A stretch of DNA of 64,000 nt from Pikeienuella piscinae (GTDB lineage: Bacteria > Pseudomonadota > Alphaproteobacteria > Rhodobacterales > Rhodobacteraceae): the NCBI RefSeq assembly GCF_011044155.1, contig NZ_CP049056.1, forward strand, positions 62,001 to 126,000, read 5' to 3'. The notes under the pieces are model-generated. The model made no database searches and was not told the origin of the DNA. It worked only from the letters and a program-made list of their open reading frames with translations. Positions 17,298 to 27,527 of the stretch are shown here, in pieces (the first letter of the stretch is position 1; each line of letters opens with the position of its first letter). The position numbers and the translations under genes are program-made.

Positions 17298-19127
17298 ATG
17301 GCCCGCCCTCCGCTTCTCACGCTAGATGACGTTTCGCTCGACCTCGGCGGCGCGCCGCTCTTTTCCGGTCTGTCGCTTTCCGTCAGCGCGGGTGAGCGGT
17401 TTTGCCTTGTCGGGCGTAACGGTGCGGGAAAATCGACGCTGCTGAAGCTGATCGCCGGCATGATCGAGCCGGATTCCGGAACCCGCTTCGCCCAGCCCGG
17501 CGCGCGCATCGCCTATCTTCCCCAGGAGCCGGATTTCACCGGTTTCGCGACTTTAGGCGACTACGCCGCCGCCGATCTGGAGGATCACGAGCGCTACAAG
17601 GCGGAAATGGCGATGGAGGGGCTTCAGGTCATGGCCGAGGCGGCGCCCGGCGCGGCCTCTGGCGGCGAGCGGCGGCGCGCGGCGCTGGCGCGGTGCCTCG
17701 CGGGGGCGCCGGATCTCATGTTGCTTGACGAGCCGACCAACCATCTCGACATCAACGCCATCGAATGGCTGGAGACGGAACTGGCCGGAAGCGAAGCCGG
17801 CTTCATCCTGATCAGCCATGACCGGCGATTTCTCACGAAGCTCAGTCGCGCGACGATCTGGCTCGACCGCGGCGAATGCCGACAGATCAGCCGCGGCTTC
17901 GACGGCTTCGAGGACTGGCGCGACAAGCTGCTGGAGGAGGAGCGGGCCGAGCGCCACAAGCTCGACCGGCTCATCAAGGCGGAGGCCCGCTGGGCGGTCG
18001 AGGGTATCTCCGCGCGCCGGACGCGTAACATGGGGCGGGTGCGCCGCCTCGGCGAGTTGCGCGCCGCCCGCGCCGGGCAGATCGCGGAGACCGGGCGGGC
18101 GGCGATGGCGCTTTCCTCGGGCGCCGCCTCCGGCAAGCTGGTGATCGAGGCGAAGGGAATCGCCAAGCGTTATGGCGAGCGGGTCATCCTGTCGCCGTTC
18201 TCGACGAGGATCGCGCGCGGCGATCGGGTGGCGCTGATCGGCCCGAACGGCGCCGGCAAGACGACGCTGCTCAACATGCTGACCGGAACATTGGCGCCGG
18301 ATGAGGGAACGGTGCGGCTCGGCTCCAATCTGGAGATCGCGCGGTTCGACCAGAACCGCGATGCGCTCGATCCGAAAAAATCGCTCTGGGAGACATTGAC
18401 CGATGACAAGGTGCGCGGTCCGAAGGCGCGCTCCGACCAGATCATCGTGCGCGGGCGTCCGCAGCACGTGGTCGGGTATCTGAAGAGCTTCCTCTTTGAT
18501 GAGAGCCAGGCGCGGGGACCGGTTTCGGCCCTCTCAGGGGGTGAGCGGGCGCGGCTCTTGCTGGCGAAGATCATGGCCCGGGAATCCAATCTCCTGGTGC
18601 TGGACGAGCCGACCAACGACCTCGACATCGAGACGCTGGATCTGTTGCAAGAGCTGCTCGCGGATTATGACGGCACTGCGCTGATCGTCAGCCACGACCG
18701 GGATTTCATCGACAGGGTGGCGACTTCGGTGATCGCCGTGGAAGGGAACGGAAGCGCCGTCGAATACGCTGGCGGGTGGTCCGATTCCCGGGCGCAACGC
18801 AGCGCCTCCGGGCTTGAGAGGGAGGCTCGGCCGAGAGCGAAGGCGGGGGCGACGCCTTCGCCCGCGCGGCCGACGCCGAGCGCGCCGAAATTCGGGTTCA
18901 GGGAATCCCATCGCCTCGCGACGCTGCCGGGGGAGATGGAGCGGCTTGCGGCGGAGATCGCGAAGCTGGAGGCTTTCCTTTCCGACCCGGCCCTTTACGT
19001 CAGCGAGCCGAAGAAATTTGCGAAGGCGAGCGAAGCGCTGACGGAGCGCCAGGCGGCGCTCGGCGCGGCCGAAGAGGAGTGGCTGGAACTGGAAGAAATG
19101 CGCGAGGCGGCGGAAGGTCGGCGGTAA
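17298..19127 (+). CDS. uup: ABC-F ATPase (Uup-like)
   Basis: This 609-residue soluble protein has two ABC domains and no membrane segments. Domain 1 has Walker A GRNGAGKST (39-47), signature SGGERRRAALAR and LLDEPTNHLD. Domain 2 has GPNGAGKTT, LSGGERARLLLAK and VLDEPTNDLD. The interdomain linker is rich in charged residues (SARRTRNMGRVRRLGELRAAR). A C-terminal coiled coil (EMERLAAEIAKLEAFL onward, about 540-600) is diagnostic of Uup rather than EttA. ABC-F proteins act at the ribosome, and Uup is also linked to excision of transposons and branched-DNA binding. It is transcribed divergently from the aminotransferase. Confidence 0.86.
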   Translation: MARPPLLTLDDVSLDLGGAPLFSGLSLSVSAGERFCLVGRNGAGKSTLLKLIAGMIEPDSGTRFAQPGARIAYLPQEPDFTGFATLGDYAAADLEDHERYKAEMAMEGLQVMAEAAPGAASGGERRRAALARCLAGAPDLMLLDEPTNHLDINAIEWLETELAGSEAGFILISHDRRFLTKLSRATIWLDRGECRQISRGFDGFEDWRDKLLEEERAERHKLDRLIKAEARWAVEGISARRTRNMGRVRRLGELRAARAGQIAETGRAAMALSSGAASGKLVIEAKGIAKRYGERVILSPFSTRIARGDRVALIGPNGAGKTTLLNMLTGTLAPDEGTVRLGSNLEIARFDQNRDALDPKKSLWETLTDDKVRGPKARSDQIIVRGRPQHVVGYLKSFLFDESQARGPVSALSGGERARLLLAKIMARESNLLVLDEPTNDLDIETLDLLQELLADYDGTALIVSHDRDFIDRVATSVIAVEGNGSAVEYAGGWSDSRAQRSASGLEREARPRAKAGATPSPARPTPSAPKFGFRESHRLATLPGEMERLAAEIAKLEAFLSDPALYVSEPKKFAKASEALTERQAALGAAEEEWLELEEMREAAEGRR

Positions 19128-19331
19128 AGCGTCCGGCGAGCGACCTTCCGGCGGCGTTCCGCCTCTAGCGAAGGATTGACGAGCGTGCGATGGTTCATGT
19201 TCTCGACTTCACCATGATCGGGTAATTTATCGATCTGCTTCAAGCCAAGTGTCGCTCTCTGATCGCCATTCGCGATTCCGGAATATCGGTTGCCGGCCGT
19301 TTCGAAGGGGGCGCGAAAGGAAACTCGAAGA

Positions 19332-20900
19332 ATGACTATCCACAGAATATCGCTCGCCCTCGTCGCCGCCGCGGTCATCGGCGGCGGGCTTTCCGCAGCA
19401 GCCGCCGAGAAAACGCCCGGCTACAACCACAAGATTCCGGACAGCATCATGACCCCGGACAGCGTGGAGACCCGGCTCGGGACGCTCACCTATTTCGACG
19501 GGATGCCCGACAAAAAAACCGTCGATCTGCTTTATGACAATCTCGACATCATGCGCGGTGCGGAAACCTTCCTGAACGGGATTCCCGCCACGTCGATCGA
19601 GGGGCTGCGGCGCGGCCTTCTCGACGTGGGCGCCGACGCCTCCCACAAGATCGTCATCATGGACAAGCTGATGGATTCGGCCCCGCTGTTCCTGACCGGG
19701 AATACCGACACGGTCTACGCGATCGCCATGCTGGACCTGCAAAAGGACGGTGCGACGGTGGTGGAGGTTCCGAAGGGATCGGGCCCCGGCACGGTGGACG
19801 ACGCCTATTTCCGTTTCGTGATCGATATGGGCGCGCCGGGGCCGGACAGGGGGCAGGGCGGCAAATACCTGATCCTGTCACCGGACTACCAGGGTGATCT
19901 CGACCCGCCGGAGGGCGGCATGAAGGCGGAGGTCGACGGTGAGACCTATTTCGTCGCCAGGTCGCCGAGCTATGTGAACCTGTTGATCCTGCGCGGGTTT
20001 CTCGTCGATGGAAAACCCGACGCCGCGACGAAGATGTTCGAGGAGGGGATCAGGGTCTATCCGCTTTCAAAAAAGAACGATCAACCCAAGATGGAGTTCA
20101 TCAGCGGCTCCGGGAAACCGTTCAACACCATCCACGCCAACAATTTCGAGTTCTACAAGGAACTGCACACCGTCGTGGAGCGTGAACCGATCGGCCTCTT
20201 CGATCCGGTAACGCGCGGCGTCTTCGCGTCCATCGGCATCGAGAAGGGGAAGCCTTTCGCCCCGGACGACAGGATGAAGAAGCTGCTGACCGAAGCGGTG
20301 GCGATCGGAAACGGAATGGCGCGGGCGATGGTGTTCCGCTCACGCCTCGACGGCGTCGCCCTTTATCCGGACAGCGCATGGGGTTCGGCTTTCGTCGGCG
20401 GGAATTATCAGTGGCTGAAGGATGCCGGAAAGGGCGGACGCTATCTCGACGCGCGCACGCGGTTTTTCTACCAGGCGACGGTGAACACGCCGGCCATGGT
20501 GGCGGAGATGGTCGGCAAGGGCTCGCAATACGCCGTCGCCACCTTTGACAAGGACGGGAATTATCTCGACGGGGCCAAGACCTACCACCTGCACATTCCC
20601 GCGGACGCGCCCGCCAAGGATTTCTGGTCCGTCGTTATCTACGACCCGCAGACGCGGTCCGAATTGCAGACCGCGCAACCGTTCCCGAGCAAGAACAACA
20701 AGCGCGACAAGCTCGTCAGCAATGATGACGGCTCGGTTGATCTCTATTTCGGACCGAAGGCCCCTGAGGGCAAAGACGCAAACTGGATCCAGACGGTGCC
20801 CGGCAAGGGCTGGTATCCAATTCTTCGGCTCTACGGCCCGCTCAAGCCATGGTTCGACAAGACCTGGCGGCCAAGCGAGGTGGAGCTCGTCGCGCAGTAG
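19332..20900 (+). CDS. exported DUF1254/DUF1214 protein
   Basis: This 522-residue protein carries a signal peptide (MTIHRISLALVAAAVIGGGLSAAAA) and is probably periplasmic. The N-terminal part (about 60-190) is a DUF1254 domain, with PLFLTGNTDTVYA and the VEVPKGSGPGTVDDAYFRFV stretch. The C-terminal part (about 390-500) is DUF1214, with YHLHIPADAPAKDFWSVVIYD and a QTVPGKGWYPILRLYGPL ending. The combination is widespread, and its biochemical role is not established. ATG 19332 is chosen because it begins the signal peptide; an upstream in-frame TTG at 19290 is improbable. The gene is monocistronic, with a strong hairpin after the stop. The 204 bases upstream show no gene. Confidence 0.85.
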   Translation: MTIHRISLALVAAAVIGGGLSAAAAEKTPGYNHKIPDSIMTPDSVETRLGTLTYFDGMPDKKTVDLLYDNLDIMRGAETFLNGIPATSIEGLRRGLLDVGADASHKIVIMDKLMDSAPLFLTGNTDTVYAIAMLDLQKDGATVVEVPKGSGPGTVDDAYFRFVIDMGAPGPDRGQGGKYLILSPDYQGDLDPPEGGMKAEVDGETYFVARSPSYVNLLILRGFLVDGKPDAATKMFEEGIRVYPLSKKNDQPKMEFISGSGKPFNTIHANNFEFYKELHTVVEREPIGLFDPVTRGVFASIGIEKGKPFAPDDRMKKLLTEAVAIGNGMARAMVFRSRLDGVALYPDSAWGSAFVGGNYQWLKDAGKGGRYLDARTRFFYQATVNTPAMVAEMVGKGSQYAVATFDKDGNYLDGAKTYHLHIPADAPAKDFWSVVIYDPQTRSELQTAQPFPSKNNKRDKLVSNDDGSVDLYFGPKAPEGKDANWIQTVPGKGWYPILRLYGPLKPWFDKTWRPSEVELVAQ

Positions 20901-20938
20901 GCGACGTTCGTCGCGCTGACCCGCGCGGCCCGAAAGGA

Positions 20939-20974
20939 AATGAGGCGGAGGGCGTTCACGCCCTCCGCCTCATT
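20939..20974. terminator. strong 16-bp hairpin terminator
   Basis: Bases 20939-20954 pair perfectly with 20959-20974 around a TTCA loop. The stem begins with AAT and ends with ATT, so it can act in both directions. It separates the plus-strand DUF1254 gene from the convergent methyltransferase gene. There is no long T-tract. Confidence 0.75.
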
Positions 20975-21032
20975 GATTGGCGAAAACCACCAGTGGGGCG
21001 GTCTCGCGCACAGGCTGACATTCAGGCGGGAC

Positions 21033-21647
21033 TCAGGGCTTTCGCAGCACGATCACATCGGCGCCGAGGGCGCGCGCGCGAATGTGTTCGCCATGTTCGC
21101 GGCTGACGAGTTCCGCGTCGCCCCGGTCGAGTTGCGCCTTCACCGCCGCGTCATGCGCGCCGTCCGCGAGGGCGACGTCGTTGAGCGAAAAACAGAAATG
21201 GCCGCCCTTCGGCAGAAAGCCGAGGACCTGTCCGATCGCCTCCGGCGGCGCGAGCCCCGGACTGAGGACGCCGGCCGCGACCACGGCGGCGTATGCGCCT
21301 GATGCGGCGGAAAGCGGCAGATCGGGTTCGATCTGGCGCAGAACGCGGTAAGCGTCGCGCCCTTCCGCGCGACGAAGCATTTCGGAAGAGGGGTCCCAGC
21401 CATCGATGATCGAGAATCCTTCGGCGCGAAGCGCGACGCCGGAAAGGCCGGTGCCGCACCCGAGATCGAGCACCGGCAGATTGCGCTCCGGCATAGCGGC
21501 CGCGAGCGCGCGCGCGCAGCGGCGCGGCGTCACGTAGCCGTTCTCGGCTAGCTCTTCATCGTATGTTTCGGCCCAAGCGTCGTAAAACTTCTCGGCCGCT
21601 TCACCCGCGCCGTGGCTGTAAGCGTCGTCAAGAAACTTCTTGACCAT
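21033..21647 (-). CDS. class I SAM-dependent methyltransferase
   Basis: This 204-residue protein is a Rossmann-fold methyltransferase. VLDLGCGTGLSGVAL (about residue 60) is motif I, followed by DGWDPSSEMLRRA (motif II) and YAAVVAAGVLS (motif III). The N-terminal YDAWAETYDEELAENGYVTP stretch is typical of small-molecule methyltransferases of the UbiE-like superfamily. Start ATG 21647 (MVKKFLDDAYSHG) is chosen because the longer open frame overlaps trmFO. It is 64 bases downstream of trmFO on the same strand and could share its transcript. The substrate is unknown. Confidence 0.78.
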   Translation of the reverse strand: MVKKFLDDAYSHGAGEAAEKFYDAWAETYDEELAENGYVTPRRCARALAAAMPERNLPVLDLGCGTGLSGVALRAEGFSIIDGWDPSSEMLRRAEGRDAYRVLRQIEPDLPLSAASGAYAAVVAAGVLSPGLAPPEAIGQVLGFLPKGGHFCFSLNDVALADGAHDAAVKAQLDRGDAELVSREHGEHIRARALGADVIVLRKP

Positions 21648-21711
21648 TGCATCCCCCGAACGCCCCCGCTCACCATAAAATGCACCGGAGCGGCGTTCTG
21701 TCAATCGGTTC

Positions 21712-23055
21712 TCAGCCATCCGTCCACCCGGTGAACGCCTCTTTCGCCCTTGAGGTGTAAAGATTTTTTCGCGCCGCCTTGCCGCGTCGACCGCCTGGCG
21801 CCGGTCCAAGCGGGGGGAACAGGCCGAAGTTCACATTCATCGGTTGAAAGGTCTCCGCCTCCGCCCCGCCGGTGATATGCGCGAGCAGCGCGCCATGCGC
21901 CGTTTCGGCCGGGGGCGCGGACATTTCGCGGCCCAGCCGCTCGGCCGCCGCGAAACGACCGGCGAGACCGCCCATCGCGGCGCTCTCGACATAGCCCTCG
22001 ACGCCGGTGATCTGCCCCGCGAAGCGCAGGCGCGGCGCCGCTCGAAGCCGCATCGCCCGGTCGAGGAGCCGGGGCGAATTGAGGAACGTGTTGCGGTGGA
22101 TGCCGCCGAGCCGGGCGAAGCGCGCGGTCTCCAGGCCGGGTATCAGAGCCAGCGCTTCAGCTTGCGCGGCGTATTTCATCTTGGTCTGAAATCCGACAAT
22201 ATTGTATAGTGTTCCCAGAGCGTTATCGCGGCGAAGCTGAACCACTGCATAAGGTTTTTCGGCGGGCGCGTGCGGGTTGGTCAGGCCGATCGGCTTCATC
22301 GGGCCGAAGCGCAGGGTCTCCGCTCCGCGCGCCGCCATCACCTCGATCGGCAGGCAGCCCTCGAAATAGGGGGTGTCTTTTTCCCAGTCGTGAAACTCGG
22401 CCTGCGGCGCGGCGAGAAGCGCGGCGATGAAAGCGTCATACTGCGCGCGGTTCAGCGGGCAGTTCAGATATGCGGTGCGCTCGGCTTCCGACTCGCCCTT
22501 GTCGTAGCGGGACTGGAACCAAGCTTTCCCCATATCCACGCTGTCCGCGTAGACGATGGGGGCGATGGCGTCGAAAAATGCGAGGCTCTCCTCGCCGGTC
22601 AGGCCGCGGATCGCGTCCGCCAGCGCCGGCGAGGTGAGCGGGCCGGTGGCGATGATCGCTGATGACCAATCCTCCGGCGGCAGGCCGGTGATCTCGCCGC
22701 GCTCCACTGTGATGAGGGGGTGCGATTCGATCCGCTTTGTGACATGGGCGGAGAACCGGCCCCGGTCCACCGCAAGCGCGCCGCCCGCCGGCAGCTTCGC
22801 CTCCGCCGCCGCCTCCATGACCAGCGAGCCGGCGGCGCGCATCTCCCAGTGGAGGAGGCCGACGGCGTTGCTCTCGTCATCGTCGGAGCGAAAGGAGTTC
22901 GAGCAGACCAGCTCCGCCAGGCCGTCAGTTTGATGGGCTTCGGTCCCGCGCTCCGGGCGCATTTCATGCAGGATGACGGGAACGCCGGCGTTCGCCGCCG
23001 CCCAGGCGGCGTCGGAACCCGCCATGCCGCCGCCGATGATGTGGATCGGATCCAT
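21712..23055 (-). CDS. trmFO: folate-dependent tRNA U54 methyltransferase TrmFO
   Basis: This 447-residue flavoprotein makes 5-methyluridine at tRNA position 54 using methylenetetrahydrofolate and FADH2. The N-terminal FAD loop [15 protein letters not shown] (4-18) and VILHEMRP are diagnostic. The catalytic cysteine candidates are C51 in [11 protein letters not shown] and C199 in [11 protein letters not shown]. Length and the C-terminal [12 protein letters not shown] also fit the GidA-like TrmFO family rather than MnmG. Start is ATG 23055. Organisms with TrmFO usually lack TrmA. The lytic transglycosylase gene lies 66 bases upstream on the same strand. Confidence 0.93.
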   Translation of the reverse strand: MDPIHIIGGGMAGSDAAWAAANAGVPVILHEMRPERGTEAHQTDGLAELVCSNSFRSDDDESNAVGLLHWEMRAAGSLVMEAAAEAKLPAGGALAVDRGRFSAHVTKRIESHPLITVERGEITGLPPEDWSSAIIATGPLTSPALADAIRGLTGEESLAFFDAIAPIVYADSVDMGKAWFQSRYDKGESEAERTAYLNCPLNRAQYDAFIAALLAAPQAEFHDWEKDTPYFEGCLPIEVMAARGAETLRFGPMKPIGLTNPHAPAEKPYAVVQLRRDNALGTLYNIVGFQTKMKYAAQAEALALIPGLETARFARLGGIHRNTFLNSPRLLDRAMRLRAAPRLRFAGQITGVEGYVESAAMGGLAGRFAAAERLGREMSAPPAETAHGALLAHITGGAEAETFQPMNVNFGLFPPLGPAPGGRRGKAARKNLYTSRAKEAFTGWTDG

Positions 23056-23121
23056 GGTCGCCTCCTCGCGCTTCAGACGCCGCCGCGCATGTAGCGTGTC
23101 CGCGCGCCGAATGCGAGGGGG

Positions 23122-23973
23122 TCAATTTCGCCTGATCGTGCAGGGCGCGCCGGCGCGGCGCAGTCGCAGGCACAGCTTCTGCGCCTCGCTCCGACTTTCT
23201 GCGCCGAGCACCGCCAGATAACGCGGCCCGGTCGCGCGCCGCGCCCGGCGCAGGACGTGAAGCCGCGCCGGGTCGATCTGTCCGCGCGCGCTGCGCTTGG
23301 CCCGCTCGAAGGCGATCAACGCCGCGCCCCGGTTCCGCCCGCCCGCGACGACGACGCCCCAGGGCGGGCGCGGGGCGGCGCGCGTGGCGATGACCGGAAG
23401 CTGAAGACACCCGGCCTCGAAGCTCGCGTCTTTCAGCAGAGGGCGATCTTCAACCTCGCGGTCCTTGCGGCGGAACCAGTCGGCCGGCCGGGCGGTGATC
23501 GTGAGGACGTAGTCATGCGTCTCCGCCGGCAGCCGCGCCCGGTTGGCGAGCCAGCGCGAGACCCGGTCCGGCCCGCCGTTGTAAGCGGCGGCGGCGAGCC
23601 CGAAATTGCCGAAGGCGTCGCGAAGCTCGGCCAGATAGTCGGCCGAAGCCGGGATCGCCTGAGCCGGATCGAACGGGTCCGCGAGGCCGCGCTCCTTCGC
23701 CGTATAGGGCATGAATTGCGCGACTCCCTGCGCGCCCACCGGGCTGACGGCGTGGATGTCGAAGCGGCTCTCCTTCCAGATCAGCCGGGCGAAGAACGCT
23801 TTCGGCAGGGCCCGCCGCTCCGCTTCCGCGCCAATCAGCGCGCAGATCGCCTCCGGGCTCGCGGGGTCGGGGCGGGCGGCGGCCTCTGGCGGGTCCGGCG
23901 GCCGCGCGGTTGCGGGAACGGGCCCAAAGAGGAGCAGGAGGGCGAAGAAAAGCGCGCGGCGCGGCGCAACCAT
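23122..23973 (-). CDS. lytic transglycosylase with SPOR-like C-terminus
   Basis: This 283-residue exported enzyme cleaves peptidoglycan glycan strands. A signal peptide (MVAPRRALFFALLLLFGPVPATA) is followed by an SLT domain at about 40-150. The catalytic glutamate is E68 in WKESRFD, followed by SPVGAQGVAQFMP and AAAAYNGGPDRVSRW, all hallmarks of Slt family 1. The last 45 residues (YLAVLGAESRSEAQKLC onward) resemble a SPOR repeat, which binds denuded glycan at division sites; this part is a weaker call. It may be cotranscribed with trmFO downstream. Confidence 0.86.
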   Translation of the reverse strand: MVAPRRALFFALLLLFGPVPATARPPDPPEAAARPDPASPEAICALIGAEAERRALPKAFFARLIWKESRFDIHAVSPVGAQGVAQFMPYTAKERGLADPFDPAQAIPASADYLAELRDAFGNFGLAAAAYNGGPDRVSRWLANRARLPAETHDYVLTITARPADWFRRKDREVEDRPLLKDASFEAGCLQLPVIATRAAPRPPWGVVVAGGRNRGAALIAFERAKRSARGQIDPARLHVLRRARRATGPRYLAVLGAESRSEAQKLCLRLRRAGAPCTIRRN

Positions 23974-24012
23974 CGTCGGCTCAGGCCCCGCCGCTGGTCA
24001 CGGCGGCGGTTC

Positions 24013-24625
24013 TCACGCCGTTGGGCGACGGGCGGCCGAAAGAAGGTCTCCACATGGGTTTTCCCCCGGAATCGCAAGCCCGCCATATTCGAAGGGCTCG
24101 CCGTATTTATGCTGCGGGACGACGATAGTCGATTCCGCGACTGGCCTCACGACGTAGGCCTCGGCCGGCAACCCATCGCTTTGCGGAAACCGGGCCTCGT
24201 GGACGGCGAGGAATTCCTGCGTCGACGTTTCCGCGAAGAGGGCGCCGCGAGTCCCGAAACCGGCGCCTGTGGCTCGGCCAGCGACGCCCTCGACGATAAC
24301 CGCGCGGACTTCCGCCTCCCGCGACACGGCGGCGCCGGCATGAAGCGCGGCGCGCAGGCCCGCCAGCAGTTGGGATCGCCGCCGAAGAGGAAGAGGGAAT
24401 GAGCGACCCGGTTCTTCCGCTCCCATGTCGAATCTCGCTGGCTGATCTCCTCCCGGAGGTCCTTCGACCCCTCCAACCACCCGCCATGCGGGGTCATGCG
24501 GCCTTTCTCCACGATCGGGACCGAGAGTGTTTCCCGCAGCCCGCGTGTGAAGAAAACGCCCGCGAAACTCGACCCGACGATCACCACGTCCCGACGTCTG
24601 GATGAAGGTCGGTCAGTTCATACAC
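24013..24625 (-). pseudogene. broken GMC-type FAD oxidoreductase
   Basis: Three minus-strand frames carry pieces of one protein. The start region (GTG near 24625) reads YELTDLHPDV. It then shifts frame into DVVIVGSSFAGVFFTRGL, the FAD-binding loop, and on to WERKNRVAHSLFLFGGDPNCW, which is the GMC-family segment before the flavin site. Another shift leads to VRAVIVEGVAGRATGAGFG and ends at 24013 with STIVVPQHKYGEPFEYGGLAIPGENP. An intact GMC enzyme would be more than 450 residues, so the centre is deleted as well. At least two frameshifts and a large deletion make function impossible. It lies between the lytic transglycosylase and gyrA and fills what would be a gene-free stretch of 600 bases. 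Confidence 0.65.
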
Positions 24626-24660
24626 CGCCCGCCCTTCGTCGCGCCCGGCGCCTGCGTAGC

Positions 24661-27408
24661 CTACGCCGGTTCATCTTCGCCGTGGTCCTCGCCGCCCTGC
24701 TCGGCGATGCGGGCGACGGAGACGACCTTTTCGCCCTCGGCGGTGTTGAATACCCTGACGCCCCCGGCATTCCGCGAGCGGAACGAGATGCCGGAAACGG
24801 GGCAGCGGATCGACTGGCCGGAATCGGTCACCAGCATGATCTGGTCGTCGATCTCCACCGGGAAGGCGGCGATCAGCGGCCCGCCGCGCTGCGCCCGGTC
24901 CATCGCGAAGACGCCTTGTCCGCCACGCCCGCGCAAGGGGTAGTCGTGACTGGAGGAGAGCTTTCCGGCGCCCTTCTCGGTGAGCGTCAGGATCAGGTTC
25001 TCCGCCGCCGACATTTCTGCGTAGCGTTCCGGTCCGAGCGGGACATCGGCCACCGCCTCGGCGTCAGGATCGGCTTCCTCCTCCACCCCGTCGGCTTGCC
25101 CGGCGACAGCGCGGCGCATCTTCAGATAGGCGGCGCGTTCTTCGGATGTCGCCTCGAAGTGGCGGATGACCGCCATCGAGACGACATGGTCGCCCTCGGA
25201 GACGAGACGGATGCCCCGGACGCCGGTGGAGCTGCGACCCTCGAATACGCGGACGTCGGTTGTGCGGAAGCGGATCGCCTTCCCCGCGGCGGTGACCAGC
25301 ATCACGTCATCCTCCTCGGAGGAGATGCGGGCGTTCACCAATTGAACGTCATCGGGCAGTTTCATTGCGATCTTGCCGTTGCGCATCACGTTCGTGAAGT
25401 CGGAAAGCCGGTTGCGCCTGACATGGCCGTCGGACGTCGCGAACGTGATCTGGAGATTTTCCCATTCCTCCTCCGGCTTGTCGACCGGCATCATCGCCGC
25501 GATGGAGACGCCCGGCTCGACCGGCAGCACGTTGACGATGGCCTTGCCGCGCGTCGCCCGCCCGCCCTGCGGCAGCTGATAGGTCTTCAGCTTGTAGCAG
25601 ATGCCGCCGGTGGTGAAGAAGAGGATCGACGTGTGGGTGTTCGCGACGAAAAGCGTGGTGACGAAATCGTCATCCTTCGTCGCCATGCCGGAGAGCCCCT
25701 TGCCGCCCCGCGCCTGCGAGCGGTATTCGGCCAGCGGCGTGCGCTTGAGATAGCCGCCATGAGTGATGGTGACGACCATGTCCTCACGCTCGATCAGCGC
25801 CTCATCGTCCACGTCGCCGTCGAATTCGATGATTTCGGAGCGCCGGGGGACGGCGAAATTCTCCTTCACCTCGGTCAACTCCGCCGAGATCATGCCCATG
25901 ATCCGCTCGCGTGAACGCAGGATGTCGAGATAGTCGGCGATCTTCAGGGCGAGCGCCTCCAACTCGTCGGTCACCTCCTTGACGCCGAGCGCCGTGAGGC
26001 GCTGGAGGCGCAGTTCCAGAATGGCGCGCGCCTGCGCGTCGGAGAGGTTGTAGGTGCCGTCGTCGTTGAGCGGGTGCATCGGATCGTCGATCAGCCGCAG
26101 GTATTCGACGATAGCGTCTGCCGGCCAGCGCCGCTCCATCAGCCGGGCGCGAGCGGTCGACGGGTCCGGCGAGGCGCGGATCGTGCGCACCACCTCGTCG
26201 ACATTCTCGACCGCGACCGCGAGGCCGCAGAGAAGATGCGCGCGTTCGCGGGCGCGGCGGAGTTCGAACGCCGTGCGCCGCGTCACCACTTCCTCGCGGA
26301 ACGCGATGAAGGCGGTGAGGAAACCGCGCAGATCGAGTTGCTCGGGCTTGCCGTTGTTCAGCGCCAGCATGTTGCATGGAAACGACTGCTGGAGCGGGGT
26401 GAAGCGAAAAAGCTGGTTCAACACCACCTCGGGCGTCGCGTCGCGCTTCAGCTCGATCACCACGCGCACGCCGTGCCGGTCGCTCTCGTCCTGGACGTGA
26501 TGCAAGCCGTCGACCTTCTTTTCGCGCACCAGTTCGGCGATCTTCTCGATCATCGTCGACTTGTTCACCTGATACGGGATCGCCTCGACGATGATGGCGT
26601 AGCGATCCTTGCGGATCTCCTCGATGCGGGTCTTCGCGCGCATGATCACCGAGCCGCGCCCGTCGTGATAGGCCTTGCGCGCCCCGGAGCGGCCGAGGAT
26701 CAGACAGTCGGTCGGGAAATCGGGGGCGGGGATGAATTCCATCAGGTCGTGGACCTGGAGATCGGGATCGTCGATCAACGCCAGCGTCGCGTCGATCACC
26801 TCGCCGAGATTGTGCGGCGGGATATTCGTCGCCATGCCGACCGCGATGCCGCCGGCGCCGTTGACGAGGATGTTCGGAAACCGCGCCGGCAGAACCGTGG
26901 GTTCACGGTCCTTGCCGTCGTAATTGTCCTGGAAGTCCACCGTTTCCTTCTCGATATCGGCGAGAAGGGCTGCGGCGGGCCGGTCCATTCGAACCTCGGT
27001 GTAGCGCATCGCCGCCGGGCTGTCGCCGTCCATCGAGCCGAAATTGCCCTGCCCGTCAAGCAGCGGCAGGCTCATCGAGAAGTCCTGCGCCATGCGCACA
27101 AGCGCGTCGTAGATCGCGCTGTCGCCATGCGGGTGGTATTTGCCCATCACGTCGCCGACCGGGCGGGCGGATTTGCGATAGGGCTTGTCGTGCGTGTTGC
27201 CGGTCTCGTGCATCGCGTAGAGGATGCGGCGGTGGACCGGCTTCAACCCGTCGCGGACATCCGGAATCGCGCGGCTGACGATGACCGACATCGCGTAATC
27301 GAGATAGCTCCGGCGCATCTCGTCCTCGACGGAGATCGTCGGGCCGGAATGCGTGGGCCGGGCCGGGCCGGCGCCTTCGCGGCCGTCCTCGTCATCATCA
27401 TCGCTCAA
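24661..27408 (-). CDS. gyrA: DNA gyrase subunit A
   Basis: This 915-residue subunit breaks and rejoins DNA in the gyrase A2B2 complex. The catalytic tyrosine is Y136 in AMRYTEVRM. The quinolone-resistance region reads [20 protein letters not shown], with Ser and Asp retained at the equivalents of E. coli S83 and D87 (S97, D101), so no classic resistance substitution is present. The C-terminal third holds the six-blade beta-pinwheel, with a [11 protein letters not shown] sequence corresponding to the GyrA box. The N-terminus has a short acidic tail (MSDDDDEDG). It is transcribed alone on the minus strand. Confidence 0.95.
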   Translation of the reverse strand: MSDDDDEDGREGAGPARPTHSGPTISVEDEMRRSYLDYAMSVIVSRAIPDVRDGLKPVHRRILYAMHETGNTHDKPYRKSARPVGDVMGKYHPHGDSAIYDALVRMAQDFSMSLPLLDGQGNFGSMDGDSPAAMRYTEVRMDRPAAALLADIEKETVDFQDNYDGKDREPTVLPARFPNILVNGAGGIAVGMATNIPPHNLGEVIDATLALIDDPDLQVHDLMEFIPAPDFPTDCLILGRSGARKAYHDGRGSVIMRAKTRIEEIRKDRYAIIVEAIPYQVNKSTMIEKIAELVREKKVDGLHHVQDESDRHGVRVVIELKRDATPEVVLNQLFRFTPLQQSFPCNMLALNNGKPEQLDLRGFLTAFIAFREEVVTRRTAFELRRARERAHLLCGLAVAVENVDEVVRTIRASPDPSTARARLMERRWPADAIVEYLRLIDDPMHPLNDDGTYNLSDAQARAILELRLQRLTALGVKEVTDELEALALKIADYLDILRSRERIMGMISAELTEVKENFAVPRRSEIIEFDGDVDDEALIEREDMVVTITHGGYLKRTPLAEYRSQARGGKGLSGMATKDDDFVTTLFVANTHTSILFFTTGGICYKLKTYQLPQGGRATRGKAIVNVLPVEPGVSIAAMMPVDKPEEEWENLQITFATSDGHVRRNRLSDFTNVMRNGKIAMKLPDDVQLVNARISSEEDDVMLVTAAGKAIRFRTTDVRVFEGRSSTGVRGIRLVSEGDHVVSMAVIRHFEATSEERAAYLKMRRAVAGQADGVEEEADPDAEAVADVPLGPERYAEMSAAENLILTLTEKGAGKLSSSHDYPLRGRGGQGVFAMDRAQRGGPLIAAFPVEIDDQIMLVTDSGQSIRCPVSGISFRSRNAGGVRVFNTAEGEKVVSVARIAEQGGEDHGEDEPA

Positions 27409-27527
27409 GGGTTTTTCCTGCTCGCTCGGGGCTTGTCATGTTTACGTGATTTATACGCCGCGCGGCCGGTCGCGTCCACCTCGGACGGGTCCGGCCCGGT
27501 GGCGCCATGAGGGCCTGATTCCCGCGT

